64,000 nucleotides of DNA, taken from Neoalteromonas flava (GTDB lineage Bacteria; Pseudomonadota; Gammaproteobacteria; Enterobacterales; Alteromonadaceae). The notes beneath the pieces were generated by a model. It had not been told where the DNA came from. It saw only the letters and a list, made by a program, of their open reading frames with translations, and did not search any database. A program made the translations under genes and the position numbers. The DNA is taken from contig NZ_PEAX01000001.1 in assembly GCF_002807685.1 (NCBI RefSeq), positions 744,001 through 808,000 on the forward strand. Reading direction: 5' to 3'. Shown here piece by piece: positions 45,597 through 56,900 of this stretch. Numbering within the stretch: the stretch's first letter is position 1; the number at the start of each line of letters is the position of its first letter.

Positions 45597-46400
45597 TTAT
45601 AATCCCCACAGCATACGAATGCTGACTAAAACTAAAAAGACTGCGAATACTTTTTTCAGTCGCTGTGTATTCAGGCGTTGACCGAGCTTAGCGCCCAGCG
45701 GGGCGGTAAAGACTGATATTGCCGCAATGCTGAGTGTTGCTGGCCAGTAAACATAGCCCAAGTATCCCTGAGCAAAAGTGCTATATGACCAACCTGACAC
45801 TACAAAGCTTAGGCTGCCAAAAATCGCGATAATGATACCACTAAATGCGGCGCATCCTATGGCTTGACGAATGTTAACACGATACCAAACCAAGGCGGGT
45901 ACTAACAGCGCACCACCGCCAATCCCCATCAATGCTGAGAAAACTCCCGTGCCAAGACCTATAGTGGAGAGTTTGCGCGGATTGACTGAATTTAATGAGG
46001 TCACTTGCTTGCCAAAGAGCATATACGTTGCGATTAACATTACCAGACCAGCAAAAATCCCCTTCAGGATTTGACCGGGCAAATAGCTCGCCAAGATAGC
46101 CCCAGCAATTGCGCCAGCGGCAATGCCAACACCGCACCAGGTAACAATTTCACGATTGAGGTTTCCCAAGCGATAATGAGCTCGAGCAGAGGATAAACCG
46201 GTAAAAATAATGGTTGAAAGCGACGTAGCGATGGCAATTACAATAGTTTCTGTCGCCGGCACAGCCATCACATCAGCTAACAAATAGGTCAGAGCTGGAA
46301 CGATAATCAGGCCACCACCGATGCCGAGCAATCCTGCCATCACACCCACGACAGCACCTAGCAACAAACACGCAATAATGACTAAAGACAAAACTTCCAA
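45597..46400 (-). CDS. TauE/SafE (TSUP) family permease
   Basis: A 267-residue inner-membrane protein with about eight helices in two repeats, each with a glycine-rich loop: [15 protein letters not shown] in the first half and [15 protein letters not shown] in the second. Family members export sulfite, sulfoacetate or related anions. The substrate cannot be read. It starts with a TTG 7 bases after the ptsP stop, in the conserved spot between ptsP and lgt seen in many gammaproteobacteria. Confidence 0.88.
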   Translation of the reverse strand: MEVLSLVIIACLLLGAVVGVMAGLLGIGGGLIIVPALTYLLADVMAVPATETIVIAIATSLSTIIFTGLSSARAHYRLGNLNREIVTWCGVGIAAGAIAGAILASYLPGQILKGIFAGLVMLIATYMLFGKQVTSLNSVNPRKLSTIGLGTGVFSALMGIGGGALLVPALVWYRVNIRQAIGCAAFSGIIIAIFGSLSFVVSGWSYSTFAQGYLGYVYWPATLSIAAISVFTAPLGAKLGQRLNTQRLKKVFAVFLVLVSIRMLWGL

Positions 46401-46407
46401 CGTTAAC

Positions 46408-48699
46408 TTACAGACCCGCTCGGGTCAGACCTCCCAGCTGCTTGCTATCGAGATAGCGATTCACAATGGCAAACACATCCTGTGGGTGTTCCGCAGCTAG
46501 CGCTTGCGGTAATAATTCTTCCAGTTCTGCAATATTCACATGGCGGATAACCCAATTAATTTTGCGAATATTGTGTGCGTTCATACTGAGCTTGCGATAC
46601 CCCATCGCCAGCAGCAGCAAAGCACCGCCCGGTTCACCAGCAAACTCTCCGCACACAGTCACAGGGGTATGCGCGGCGGTACACTGCTGGGCAATACTGT
46701 TTAAAGCGTTTAAAACCGCGGGATGATAGCTATTATACAAACTCGCAACCCGCGCATTGTTGCGGTCCACAGCTAACAGATACTGAGTTAGGTCGTTACT
46801 GCCGACCGAAAAGAAGTCAACTTTGCGCGCGATATGCCAGATCTGATAAATCACCGCAGGGACCTCCAGCATTACCCCAATTTTCGGCCGCTGCAAGGTC
46901 TGCTCAGTGGCTTTTAGTTCCTCTGACACCTCATGAAATGCTTGGTCAATTAACCGGTTAGCATCATCCACTTCGGATACTGAAGTGATCATGGGCAGGA
47001 GTATATGTAAATTTTGCATCCCCGCGCTGGCTCTAAGCATCGCTCTAATTTGCACCAGGAAAATTTCCGGGTGATCGAGGGTTAATCTGACGCCACGCCA
47101 ACCCAAAAAGGGGTTTTCTTCATTAATGGGGAAGTAAGGCAAGGGTTTATCGCCCCCGACATCCAGGGTACGCAACGTAATCTCTTGGGTCGGCGCACTG
47201 TCAAGAATTTGCTTATACAGCGCACATTGCTCGGATTCCGATGGGAAGCGCTCGCGCAGCATAAAAGGAATTTCGGTGCGATATAAGCCAATCCCTTCGC
47301 CTTGTATGTTTTGCAATTCTAATTCAGCTGAAAGACCCGCATTGATAAGCAATGAGACCGCTTGTTCATCAGTGGTTACCGAAGGCTCTCCGGCATGTGT
47401 CTCTATGCGCTCAGAAAGTTCAGCTTCTTCAGCAATCAGTTGCTCAAACTCAGCTTTTATAGCGCGCTGGGGATTAACGATCACTTCGCCTGAATAACCA
47501 TCCAACAAAATAGACTTGCCATCGAGGAGTTGAGGTGACACCTTGTCTAGCCCCATCACCGCCGGCACGCCCATCGCACGTGCTAAAATCGCGGCATGGC
47601 TGTTGTTCGACCCACGGATGGAAATAATCCCAGCCAGAAACTGACGTGGAAACTCTGCCAACATAGGCGCTGTGACTTCCTCTGCTAACAAAATCGACGG
47701 TTGTTCGACATGCCGAGCGATCGGTTCGACCCCCTTAGGCCCACTCACAATGTTACGCAGTATGCGGTTGGATAAATCGATTATATCGATCGCCCGCTCT
47801 TGCATGTAGGGGTCTTCCATATTAGCAAAGCGGGCAGCATAGGCATCCACAACCAGTTTTAAGGCAGACCCAGCATCCCATTCTTGCTGCTTTATCTTGG
47901 CTTCGACTTCGCGCCCCAAGCTGTTTGCATCAAGTAATTGATTGTAAAGCTGGAAGATGGAACGCACGTCATCGGGAATAGCCCCTTCCAGACTGGTTGA
48001 TAATGAGGTTACTTCCTTGCGCGTAACCTCAACGGCTGCACGATATTGCTCTATTGCGGTGGTGATATCATCGGTATGTCGCAGTTGCCAATGCGCGAGA
48101 TCAATCTTAATGTTGGGCTGAAAGCCTATTCCCATCGCCAGCCCTGGCGAGCCTGCTACCCCATGTAAATTCTTTTGACTCGCCGCCTGATTAAGTGTTG
48201 CCTGGGCGCGCAACGCACCGCGGATTTCAGCATTCGTAATCTCCAGCGCAACTTGCGCGGCTAGCGTCACTAAAAAGGCCTCTTCGTCTTCGCTAAAGCG
48301 ACGCTTTTGACGTTGCTGTAAGGTGATAACCCCCAACACTTTACGTTGATGAATGATAGGGGCACCGAGGAAAGCATTAAAGCGTTCTTCTTTCACTTCA
48401 TCATAGTGTTTAAAGCGAGGGTGACTGTGGGCATCATCGATATTAAGGGGTTCTTCACGTTGGCCAACCAATCCGATCAAGCCCTCGGTAAAACCAATCT
48501 TTACCACTCCTACCGCTTCAGCAGCGAGGCCTTCTGTGGCAACTAAGGTCAATTTTTGGGTCTGATAGTCGGCTAAATACATAGAACACGCATCGACCGA
48601 CATAGTCTGTTTAACGCGGGCAACCAAATGCGCGATGGCATCATCCAGCACAGGGATTTGATTAACTTCTTGTACGATACGTTTGAGCGTTGTTAGCAT
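46408..48699 (-). CDS. ptsP: PEP-protein phosphotransferase EI-Ntr
   Basis: A 763-residue enzyme I of the nitrogen PTS: an N-terminal GAF domain (residues about 10-160), then the PTS enzyme I core with the phosphorylated His in GSNNSHAAILARAMGVPAV and the PEP-binding C-terminal barrel (LYRTEIPFMLRERFP, GSNDLTQYLLAVDRNN, CGEFAG). It feeds phosphate to NPr and EIIA-Ntr, linking nitrogen status to K+ and other regulation. The start at 48699 (MLTTLKRIVQE) is chosen over an extension of nine residues. rppH lies 68 bases upstream. Confidence 0.95.
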   Translation of the reverse strand: MLTTLKRIVQEVNQIPVLDDAIAHLVARVKQTMSVDACSMYLADYQTQKLTLVATEGLAAEAVGVVKIGFTEGLIGLVGQREEPLNIDDAHSHPRFKHYDEVKEERFNAFLGAPIIHQRKVLGVITLQQRQKRRFSEDEEAFLVTLAAQVALEITNAEIRGALRAQATLNQAASQKNLHGVAGSPGLAMGIGFQPNIKIDLAHWQLRHTDDITTAIEQYRAAVEVTRKEVTSLSTSLEGAIPDDVRSIFQLYNQLLDANSLGREVEAKIKQQEWDAGSALKLVVDAYAARFANMEDPYMQERAIDIIDLSNRILRNIVSGPKGVEPIARHVEQPSILLAEEVTAPMLAEFPRQFLAGIISIRGSNNSHAAILARAMGVPAVMGLDKVSPQLLDGKSILLDGYSGEVIVNPQRAIKAEFEQLIAEEAELSERIETHAGEPSVTTDEQAVSLLINAGLSAELELQNIQGEGIGLYRTEIPFMLRERFPSESEQCALYKQILDSAPTQEITLRTLDVGGDKPLPYFPINEENPFLGWRGVRLTLDHPEIFLVQIRAMLRASAGMQNLHILLPMITSVSEVDDANRLIDQAFHEVSEELKATEQTLQRPKIGVMLEVPAVIYQIWHIARKVDFFSVGSNDLTQYLLAVDRNNARVASLYNSYHPAVLNALNSIAQQCTAAHTPVTVCGEFAGEPGGALLLLAMGYRKLSMNAHNIRKINWVIRHVNIAELEELLPQALAAEHPQDVFAIVNRYLDSKQLGGLTRAGL

Positions 48700-48767
48700 A
48701 AAGTTCCGTGGCCGCGACTGCCCCAAATTTCAAGCGTTAATCGTTTGCCCTAAAGGCAGTGATTGAC

Positions 48768-49304
48768 TCAGTTTGATTGCTGACGACGTTGCTTTTTGCG
48801 ACGTGGCTGTCCAAACACGGCTTTATTATTTGCCGGCATCGCTACGGGCGAGAATTCTTTCATCACCCGCCGATACACATCACGCTTGAAGGACACTACA
48901 TTGCGCACGGGATACCAATAGCTAACCCAGCGCCAGTCATCAAATTCTGGGTGCCCCGATTGCAACACATCCACGTCCCGCTCGTCACAGCGCAACTGGA
49001 GCAAAAACCATTTTTGTTTTTGTCCGATACAAACTGGGTTCGAACCTTGTCTTATAAGCCGTTTGGGCAATTTGTAACGCACCCAGTTACGGGTGGAAGA
49101 AAGGATTTCTACGTCGTTTGAACGTAAGCCTACTTCTTCGTACAACTCACGGTACATCGCTTGTTCAGGTGTTTCACCATCGTCGATACCGCCTTGCGGA
49201 AATTGCCAAGAATGTTGTCCGTATCGTCTCGCCCAGAACACTTGCCCTAAACGATTACAAATGACGATACCCACATTCGCACGGAATCCGTCTGCGTCTA
49301 TCAC
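48768..49304 (-). CDS. rppH: RNA pyrophosphohydrolase
   Basis: A 178-residue Nudix enzyme that removes pyrophosphate from the 5' end of mRNAs and so triggers RNase E decay. The Nudix box is [20 protein letters not shown] plus VGL, and the flanks [13 protein letters not shown] and [13 protein letters not shown] are diagnostic of RppH. The basic Lys/Arg tail fits. The start is GTG ([12 protein letters not shown]), matching E. coli RppH. It heads the long minus-strand run through ptsP, lgt and thyA and is divergent from mutH. Confidence 0.97.
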   Translation of the reverse strand: MIDADGFRANVGIVICNRLGQVFWARRYGQHSWQFPQGGIDDGETPEQAMYRELYEEVGLRSNDVEILSSTRNWVRYKLPKRLIRQGSNPVCIGQKQKWFLLQLRCDERDVDVLQSGHPEFDDWRWVSYWYPVRNVVSFKRDVYRRVMKEFSPVAMPANNKAVFGQPRRKKQRRQQSN

Positions 49305-49412
49305 GAAGACTCCATAGTGCGTAATTCATTATCAATGATTTCATTCTTCCATAAACGAGTTGAATTGCATAGCATTAGAAACAAATAGTTTACCCTCAGA
49401 CAACGAGCTCTA

Positions 49413-50090
49413 TTGGTGCAAGTACCAAACACGCCCCCACAAAACATTGAAGACCTTATCAAGCGCGCTAATCAATTGGCAGGACTGACCCTTGGTGACT
49501 TAGCGGCATTAGCGAATATTGCGGTGCCGGCCAATTTTCAGCGTCAGAAAGGTTGGAGTGGTCAACTGCTTGAATTATGGCTCGGCGCCACGGCGGGATC
49601 ACGCCCACAGCACGATTTCCCAGAGCTCGGCGTAGAGCTAAAAACCTTACCCATCGATCACGCTGGGCGCCCAGCAGAGACAACCTATGTGTGTTATGCC
49701 CCCTTACTCGGGCAAGAAGGGGTTAACTGGGAAACAAGTAGCGTTTACCACAAGTTACGCACCGTATTATGGATCCCGATTGACGGTGAGCGCAGCATTC
49801 CTCCAAGCGACCGGATGGTGGGCAGCCCGATTTTATGGCAACCCAATGCCGCACAAAGTAGCCAATTAAAGGCCGATTGGGAAGAAATCATGGAGCGCAT
49901 CAGCTTAGGGGCGGTTGAGTCAATCACCGCGCGCTTAGGCGAGGTATTACAGCTTCGCCCCAAGGCCGCCGATGGCTCACAGACTACTGCTGCGATTGGT
50001 CCTAATGGCGCCCTAATCCAAACCCGACCGCGCGGCTTTTATCTACGCAAAGCATTTACTCAAGAAATACTGCAGCAGGCTTTTACGTAG
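49413..50090 (+). CDS. mutH: DNA mismatch repair endonuclease MutH
   Basis: A 225-residue MutH, nicking the unmethylated strand at hemimethylated GATC sites after mismatch recognition by MutS and MutL. The catalytic D(x)n-ExK pattern is in HDFPELGVELKTLP. The presence of mutH implies a Dam methylase in the genome and places the organism in the Dam-using gammaproteobacterial clade. Start is TTG at 49413 or GTG at 49416; both are rare starts and neither has a strong ribosome site. Confidence 0.95.
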   Translation: MVQVPNTPPQNIEDLIKRANQLAGLTLGDLAALANIAVPANFQRQKGWSGQLLELWLGATAGSRPQHDFPELGVELKTLPIDHAGRPAETTYVCYAPLLGQEGVNWETSSVYHKLRTVLWIPIDGERSIPPSDRMVGSPILWQPNAAQSSQLKADWEEIMERISLGAVESITARLGEVLQLRPKAADGSQTTAAIGPNGALIQTRPRGFYLRKAFTQEILQQAFT

Positions 50091-50231
50091 TTTGCGGTTG
50101 CCAGAGACTCTGCGCGCACAGCACACACCTAATTGCCCATCGGTTCTATGCAGACTTGATATACGTCAATATCCGCTCATCCACGCACTGTTAGCATGAC
50201 TAATAGCTAATACGTTATCGGAGTGAAGAAA

Positions 50232-50477
50232 ATGGCCTTGCGAATCACTGAAGACTGTATCAATTGTGATCTTTGTCCGGTTGAATGTCCCAACGAAGCT
50301 ATCAGCATGGGCGCTGATTTTTATCAAATCGACAGCAACCGTTGCACTGAGTGTGTCGGGCATTACGATGAACCAAACTGTGTTGCGGTTTGTCCTGTGG
50401 GTTGTATTGAACCGGACCCCGACAAGCGCGAAAGCATTGATGAGTTAGCGGATAAATTTACCCGACTGCACTGCTAG
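50232..50477 (+). CDS. yfhL: YfhL-type 2[4Fe-4S] ferredoxin
   Basis: An 81-residue ferredoxin with two cluster motifs: CINCDLCPVEC (CX2CX2CX3C) and CTECVGHYDEPNCVAVCPVG, in which the CX2CX8CX3C spacing is that of the Allochromatium-type (AlvinFdx) ferredoxins. These have very low-potential clusters; the role is electron transfer to an unknown partner. The ATG at 50232 is preceded by GGAGTGAAG. Its stop overlaps the convergent regulator's stop within the palindrome CTAG. Confidence 0.94.
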   Translation: MALRITEDCINCDLCPVECPNEAISMGADFYQIDSNRCTECVGHYDEPNCVAVCPVGCIEPDPDKRESIDELADKFTRLHC

Positions 50478-51688
50478 TTTGCTTTTGATGTTTGCGCCTG
50501 CACAGCACCATTACTGGCCGCGGTGTTGGGTGTTTGAATTTTGGCCAAAGGGTCTAGGAAAATCGGTTCATCATGAGCATCCAGTGGGTCATCAAACTCA
50601 CTGGCACTGCGTGCGCCCATCGTTGTGATGTACTTAATAAACATATCTGACAAAAACTTTTCCGACTCAAACCCTAAGCGCCGTGCCACAGCAGTCACTT
50701 TAGCATCCGTTCGCATTAAGACCTTTTTGGCGTATTCCAAGCGATAATGATAAACAAATGCGCGGAAATTGCGTTTCAATAGAACATGAATAGCGATGGC
50801 CAAATCGGTTGGATCAACGCCTGCAGCATCGGCTAATTGTTCAATACGCAAACCAATCACCTTATAGGCTTTACGTTGGATCATGGCTTTTTCAGCCCGT
50901 GCCAAGGCCTCACGTAAGCGCCATTCCTCGCCTTGTTTTTTCTCCAAGCGCACCAAGTCCAGAGGCTGTGGTGAGTAGCGGCGACGTTCCAGCAACAAGA
51001 TAAAAATCATCAAAAAGACCAAACCATAAGCATAATGCAGTGTGGTCTGCCACCAACTGAATTGGACAAAGTTGAATGCCACCAATGCGGTGAGTATGGT
51101 CGCGGCAAAACCTATGCCCACCATCGTCGCTAAGAGACTAATAATGGTGGGAACGCGGTAATAACTTACGTCGACCACTTGCTCAGACAAGGTATTCTGG
51201 TAAGTTTGCATCGCTTCAACCAACTTAATGCCAATGCCAACAATCATCAAACCTGTCAGGCCATAAACGAAATAGACCGGGGCATACGTTAATGGGTTGC
51301 CTTGTGGTTGTTGCATGAGTAAGTTAATTTTTTCACTTGCTGGTAGTAATAGGGTCGGCACTTGCAGGCCGACCACGAGAACTACACCGAGATACATCAG
51401 CGGCCGCCATCGAATAGGCTGTTTTTGTACCATCGGAAAACTCATCAACGCAACGGCAACCATCATTAGCAATGGCACACAATAAAACAGGCCAACTAAC
51501 ACTGCCAACCAATGCGCAGCACCAGATAATCGCAATAGGTCTTCGGCCAGAATAAGCGGCCACAGCGCGCTAATTGCATACAACAGCTTACCGTGCGGCA
51601 ACACGTCAAAACGGGCCCAGGCAAAGGCCATCAAGCCTAGCCATAAGACAAACAGCAAGGTTGTTAAGAACTCTAAAAGTTCAGCCAT
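50474..51688 (-). CDS. Membrane protein with C-terminal AraC-type DNA-binding domain
   Basis: A 404-residue protein: residues about 5-260 contain seven or so transmembrane helices, and residues about 285-375 contain an AraC-like double helix-turn-helix (LADAAGVDPTDLAIAIH, then YAKKVLMRTDAKVTAVARRLGFESEKFLSDMF in part). It would be a one-component membrane-embedded transcription regulator; the signal is presumably a membrane or periplasmic cue. Its gene begins 3 bases after ygiF, forming an operon with it. No target genes are evident. Confidence 0.8.
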   Translation of the reverse strand: MAELLEFLTTLLFVLWLGLMAFAWARFDVLPHGKLLYAISALWPLILAEDLLRLSGAAHWLAVLVGLFYCVPLLMMVAVALMSFPMVQKQPIRWRPLMYLGVVLVVGLQVPTLLLPASEKINLLMQQPQGNPLTYAPVYFVYGLTGLMIVGIGIKLVEAMQTYQNTLSEQVVDVSYYRVPTIISLLATMVGIGFAATILTALVAFNFVQFSWWQTTLHYAYGLVFLMIFILLLERRRYSPQPLDLVRLEKKQGEEWRLREALARAEKAMIQRKAYKVIGLRIEQLADAAGVDPTDLAIAIHVLLKRNFRAFVYHYRLEYAKKVLMRTDAKVTAVARRLGFESEKFLSDMFIKYITTMGARSASEFDDPLDAHDEPIFLDPLAKIQTPNTAASNGAVQAQTSKAN

Positions 51689-51691
51689 AGT

Positions 51692-53209
51692 TTACCAGTA
51701 AGCCTCTTGCTCAATTGCTGCAGCTCGGGTTCGTTCAATCACTAATAGTAGGTTATGAAGTTTATCGGCGGTCCATGACTTTAATGCAGGAATATCCTCA
51801 AATTCAGCTTCATTGAGTAACTTTTTCAATGTGATCAGCGCCTTCATTTCCTCTACACCGATCAAGATATCGTGCCAGGGAGCACGAAAATCACCGCGTT
51901 GATCACTGAACAAGTCAGCGAGTAAATACCCATTGGTCAGTGCTTGGCGCAACACCGCCTCGGTTGCAATATAGTGTGTTTGGGACAGTGGTTCCGGTTG
52001 TGCTAACGTCTGCATTACGTTTTGCCAGCCTTGTGACAACCACCCGCGAGCATGCTCCAATACAGGCTTATCGTATCCCGTTGCTTCATTTCGCCACGGC
52101 TTTTTGACCATTAGCTCGCTGGTCAGAATTTTGATTTCATTGGCTTCACTGGAAAAAAATAATTGCTCTGGGGAACGGCCTTGCAGTAAGCCGACTTTAC
52201 GCCCTTGCAAATAGCTCATCAGGGCTTCATGTTCGGTCAAGAAATGGGTAAAAGGGCCCTTTTTCGAGCGGAGAAAACGTAAATTATGTAATTCGGTTAA
52301 CCAGGACCATTTTTGCGTGTAACTGATCAGCCGCTTGTGCAGAGTCAGTAGCGGTGCGCATTGTAATACCGGTAAATACAGCGAAACACTTTGCACCAAC
52401 AAATATAAACCTTCCTGCACATTATCCAAGTACTTTAACGCCTGAGTGTTCATATAGACTTGTTCGTGGTGCTGCCAATGCCCTAGCGCAGCCTCAACAG
52501 CGTTACAAAATGCCTCCTCAGTGGTACTTTCAAATTCGAGTGGCAAATAATCGGGCAATGGGTGCCGGCCTTGGCGCGTTTCACCGAGCAAGGTATACCC
52601 CATCGCGGCTTTAGTCGTATCGCTCAAGCGCAACGATAAATGCTGATTGAGCACCCGCGCTAGTTGAAACACCCGCTGCACATCACCCTGCTTGAGCTCA
52701 ATTTCCACCTCGTGGATAGGATGAGAGTCTTTTTCCGTGGTGACTTCACCATGATCAAAGACAACTTCTACGCAATCATCTCCCAAGGTTAGGCGATATT
52801 CATGCCGCGTAAAATCAGTGGCAAAGCGCTTTACTAAGGCGCTTTGCAACGCTTCCGAGGTCATTTCTGCAGGCCAGCGCACATCATTAAACAAGCGCAA
52901 ATCCGGATGCTCTGAACTTAACGGGATATTGTATTCACCACGCTGATGCAAGCCACCAATCGTAGACCCCTGCGTCTTCAGGGTTTGCTCATACTGCCCG
53001 TTGCAGCCACGCACGCGAAAACCAAAGCGATGCGTAGCGAAAAAATGATCATCGGTATCATAGTATTGATTACTCAGTTGCTTCTGCTCATGGGCGATGG
53101 TTAGCTCACTGGCACTACCGAGCAAATTGCTCAGGTCAGGCAATAAGCGCTGAAAACGCTCGTGGCCGTCACCATTGACCACAAATTTCATCTCAACTTC
53201 GTTATTCAC
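51692..53209 (-). CDS. ygiF: CYTH-CHAD inorganic triphosphatase
   Basis: A 505-residue protein: CYTH domain at residues 1-200 with the ExExK metal-binding motif EVEMK at the start, and a CHAD domain from about 215 to 500, rich in His and positively charged helices, thought to bind polyphosphate. E. coli YgiF hydrolyses inorganic triphosphate. The start is GTG (MNNEVEMKF). It leads the operon with the membrane AraC-type regulator and is divergent from ygiM. Confidence 0.93.
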   Translation of the reverse strand: MNNEVEMKFVVNGDGHERFQRLLPDLSNLLGSASELTIAHEQKQLSNQYYDTDDHFFATHRFGFRVRGCNGQYEQTLKTQGSTIGGLHQRGEYNIPLSSEHPDLRLFNDVRWPAEMTSEALQSALVKRFATDFTRHEYRLTLGDDCVEVVFDHGEVTTEKDSHPIHEVEIELKQGDVQRVFQLARVLNQHLSLRLSDTTKAAMGYTLLGETRQGRHPLPDYLPLEFESTTEEAFCNAVEAALGHWQHHEQVYMNTQALKYLDNVQEGLYLLVQSVSLYLPVLQCAPLLTLHKRLISYTQKWSWLTELHNLRFLRSKKGPFTHFLTEHEALMSYLQGRKVGLLQGRSPEQLFFSSEANEIKILTSELMVKKPWRNEATGYDKPVLEHARGWLSQGWQNVMQTLAQPEPLSQTHYIATEAVLRQALTNGYLLADLFSDQRGDFRAPWHDILIGVEEMKALITLKKLLNEAEFEDIPALKSWTADKLHNLLLVIERTRAAAIEQEAYW

Positions 53210-53334
53210 AACATTTTTTTATGATTAAGCATAGATGCGCATAACCTTACTCTTGAGGCTTTGACTTGGCAATCAGTTCACCATCGAATACCATCGGCAT
53301 ATTAAATGATAATTTGCACAAGGCTTTAGCAACT

Positions 53335-53934
53335 ATGCGTTCAGCTTTTTTCATGGCTCTGTTGATTTCGATTGGATTGCTGATGAGTCCATCAGTTACA
53401 GCGCAATCAGCAGACGACTCGGCGACTATTATGGATGACCTTACGGTCTTCTTGCACACGGGGCCGAGCCGCAACTACCGAATAACAGGCACAATCGTGG
53501 CGGGTTCACCAATCACCATCCTAGCTCGTGAAGGTGACCCCGAGTTCGTTCAAATCAGTGATGATGAAGGCCGCACAGGCTGGGTTGAAGCGCGCTTTAT
53601 TTCAACTTCCGGCTCGATCCGTGCGGAGCTACCGGCGTTGCGTCAAGCCATAAATGACGTGCGTGCCAGTAACACAACATTGCAACAACAAAACCAGCGT
53701 TTACGCGAGGAAAACGCCACATTAACTCAGCAAAGCCAGCGCCTAGCGCAACAGCTGGAAGGTGCGCTGCAAGAGCAGCAAACCTTGCAAGAACAGCTGC
53801 AGCGTGTCGATCAAAAGGAAATGATCGATTGGTTCACGCGCGGTGGCATTGTCGCGGTAGCGTGTATTTTGTTGGGGATCTTAATTACTTTTATCCCCAA
53901 GAAGCGCCGCCGCAACGACCAGTGGATGAATTAA
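53335..53934 (+). CDS. ygiM: SH3-domain protein YgiM (TIGR04211)
   Basis: A 199-residue membrane-anchored protein: signal peptide at residues 1-24, bacterial SH3 domain about 30-90 (TVFLHTGPSRNYRITGTIVAGSPI), a Gln-rich coiled coil about 100-165, and a C-terminal transmembrane helix near 171-190 followed by a basic tail KKRRRN. It is expected to sit in the inner membrane with the SH3 and coiled coil in the periplasm. Its stop overlaps the convergent putA stop in TTAA. ATG at 53335 is preferred over an upstream TTG. Confidence 0.88.
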   Translation: MRSAFFMALLISIGLLMSPSVTAQSADDSATIMDDLTVFLHTGPSRNYRITGTIVAGSPITILAREGDPEFVQISDDEGRTGWVEARFISTSGSIRAELPALRQAINDVRASNTTLQQQNQRLREENATLTQQSQRLAQQLEGALQEQQTLQEQLQRVDQKEMIDWFTRGGIVAVACILLGILITFIPKKRRRNDQWMN

Positions 53935-56900
53935 TCATCATCCACTAGTGTCATCAGCGAGGTATTTCCGCCCGACGCTGTAGTATCGATACTGATGGTT
54001 TTCTCCGTCATCAAACGGATGATCAGATTGTCCATATATTCTGACGTGATAACAGGCAGAATAGGTCCTTCACGTTGCGCTAATTGCGCACAGAAGAACT
54101 CGTTATGGTTATTCTGACTATCCACCACAACCGCATTTAGCGCGGGGTCAGCCAGCAACTGAGTGAGATGCTGAGTACGCGCAATCTGTAAAATACTGGC
54201 TGGCGCGCCCGCATCTACCAAGTAACCTTTAATCGCTTCGATCTCTGCATAATATGCATCCGATACCACTGCCACCATGGTATTGCCCGTCGCCAGTGCT
54301 GTGACCAGTGACAACACCCAGTACTCAAAGGTAACACTACTATCACCATAGCCAAGGATCACTCCGCGCGGCTCTAAGCGTAGTTCATTTGACTCGCCAG
54401 TTGGGCCTGGCAATTGGGTATGCTTCTTGAGCATTTTCTCGATTAATGTCAGCTGCTTGCGCGCACTTGCCAGGGTAGTGTCGAGTTCATCTACATAGCG
54501 ATTACTGACGTCTTCCTTGGCCAATTGTGCCAGCATTTGGCGGATATATGACAAGCGATCATTTAGCGATGTTAAGCGCCATTTATCTTCAGCCTTAGTG
54601 GCGGCCTGCATCAACTCAACAACCGACGAATAGTGATCATCAGCAGAACCAAAATCGATCTTGCGACTATCATCCGAGGCGTACCAGATTTCCGCAGGCG
54701 TTTTGCGCTCAAGTAGCAAGCGCGGGAGGTAGTTCGGGCCACCCGCTTTCGGTCCTGTACCCGACAAGCCTCGCCCACCAAAGGGCTGTACCCCGACAAT
54801 CGCGCCGATCATGTTGCGATTGATATACACGTTACCCACTTTCGCACGCGCGGCAATGTAGTTGGCACGTTCTTCGATGCGCGAGTGGACGCCTAAGGTC
54901 AAACCGTACCCGAGTTGATTGATTTGCTCGACCACATTATCTAAATCTTTAGATTTAAACCGCACGATGTGCACGATTGGGCCAAACACTTCTTTCTCAA
55001 GCACGTCTAACGACGGGATCTCATACAATGTCGGCGCAAAGAAGTGACCTTTCGCAGCCAACTCGTCGTTGAGTTCAGTCTGATAAATTAGCTTCGCCTG
55101 GTCCGCCATTTTTTGCGTGTGCGCCTGCAAAGTTTTTAATGCTTTTTCATCAATAACCGGACCCACATCAGTGTGTAGCCAGGTAGGGTCACCGATTTCC
55201 AACTCTTGCATAGCACCGGATAGCATTTCGATGACATCGTCAGCGATATCTTCTTGCACAAACATCACGCGCAGCGCTGAGCAGCGCTGTCCCGCGCTTT
55301 GAAAGCCAGAGTGCACTACATCGTCCACCACCTGTTCTGGCAATGCGGTGGAGTCAACGATCATGCAGTTTTGCCCACCCGTTTCGGCAATCAATGGTAC
55401 CTGCGCACCGCTGCGCTTGGCCAACGTACGCGAGATAAGTGTTGCCGTCTGGGTTGAGCCGGTGAACATGACTGCACTCACCCGCTCGTCCGGTAATAAG
55501 GTTTCACCCACCGGCTGCCCGGTGGCAACAACAAGCTGTAAGGCATCTTCAGGCAAACCTACGCCGTACATGATTTCAACTGCACGACGCGCAATCAATG
55601 CGGTTTGCTCAGCCGGTTTGGCGATCACCGTATTACCTGCAGCTAAAGCTGCGACGACTTGCCCCAAAAAGATCGCTAAAGGGAAGTTCCATGGGCTAAT
55701 CGCTAACACGACACCCCGCGATAATAATCGCTCGTCTTTACTCACTTCTTGAATCTGTACCGCGTAGTAGCGACAGAAATCCACCGCTTCGCGGATCTCA
55801 TCAATACCATCTTGCGTGACTTTACCCGCTTCTAACATACACAAAGCAATCAACTCATCGCGGTGACGCTCAAGCGCATCAGCAATTAGATTCAAAATTT
55901 CAGCGCGCTCAGAAACCGGTGTTTCACTCCACTTGGCATAGCCATCACTGACTTTACCCAACTTGGTGAGCATCTGCTCTGGCGTATCATAAATGTGATA
56001 ACCCACCACGTGGTTGAGGTCAGCTGGATTGCGCACGGCAACTGCGCCTTCAGGTAGCTCACCGTCAATGCGATATTCGTTGGCAGCGCGCTCGACGCCA
56101 AGCTTTAACGGCACAATTTGATTAAACTCGGCGATATCAAGCCCGCGGGAGTTGACGCGACTAGGCGCATACAGGTCCGCTGGCATTGTGATCTTGGTAT
56201 TGACTCGCTCGTCAAGGCGCTGGGTGCGCTCGACCGGATCTTCGAGGAGGGATTCTACCGGCTTCTTGTCGTCAATAATCGCATTCACAAAAGACGAGTT
56301 CGCACCGTTTTCTAACAAACGACGCACTAAATAGGCCAAGAGATCTTCATGATCGCCCACCGGCGCATAGATCCGGCATTGAATGCCTTCATCACTGACC
56401 ACACTGTCGTACAGAGTATCACCCATACCGTGCAAACACTGGAATTCAAAACCACTGTGATCGCCCCCTGCCAGTTCAATAATGACCGACGCGGTGTAGG
56501 CATTGTGGGTCGCAAATTGTGGGTAAATCGTGTCACGATAAGCCAACAAACGATTGGCGCAGGCATGATAAGACACATCGGTTGAAGATTTACGGGTAAA
56601 CACCGGATAGTGCTCAACGCCAGCTTGCTGACTGACTTTAATCTCACTATCCCAATAGGCACCTTTCACCAAACGCACCATCAATTGACGGTTGTGCTTC
56701 AGGGTCAAATCTCGCAGCCACTCAATAACATGAATAGCCCGTTTTTGGTAGGCTTGCACCGCTAGACCAAAACCTGACCAGTCTTCTAATTGCGGGTCTG
56801 CAAAGACTTTTTCGATAATATCGAGGGATATATCCAAACGCTCAGATTCTTCAGCATCAACCGTTAAACCAATATCATATTGCTTGGCTAACAAACACAA

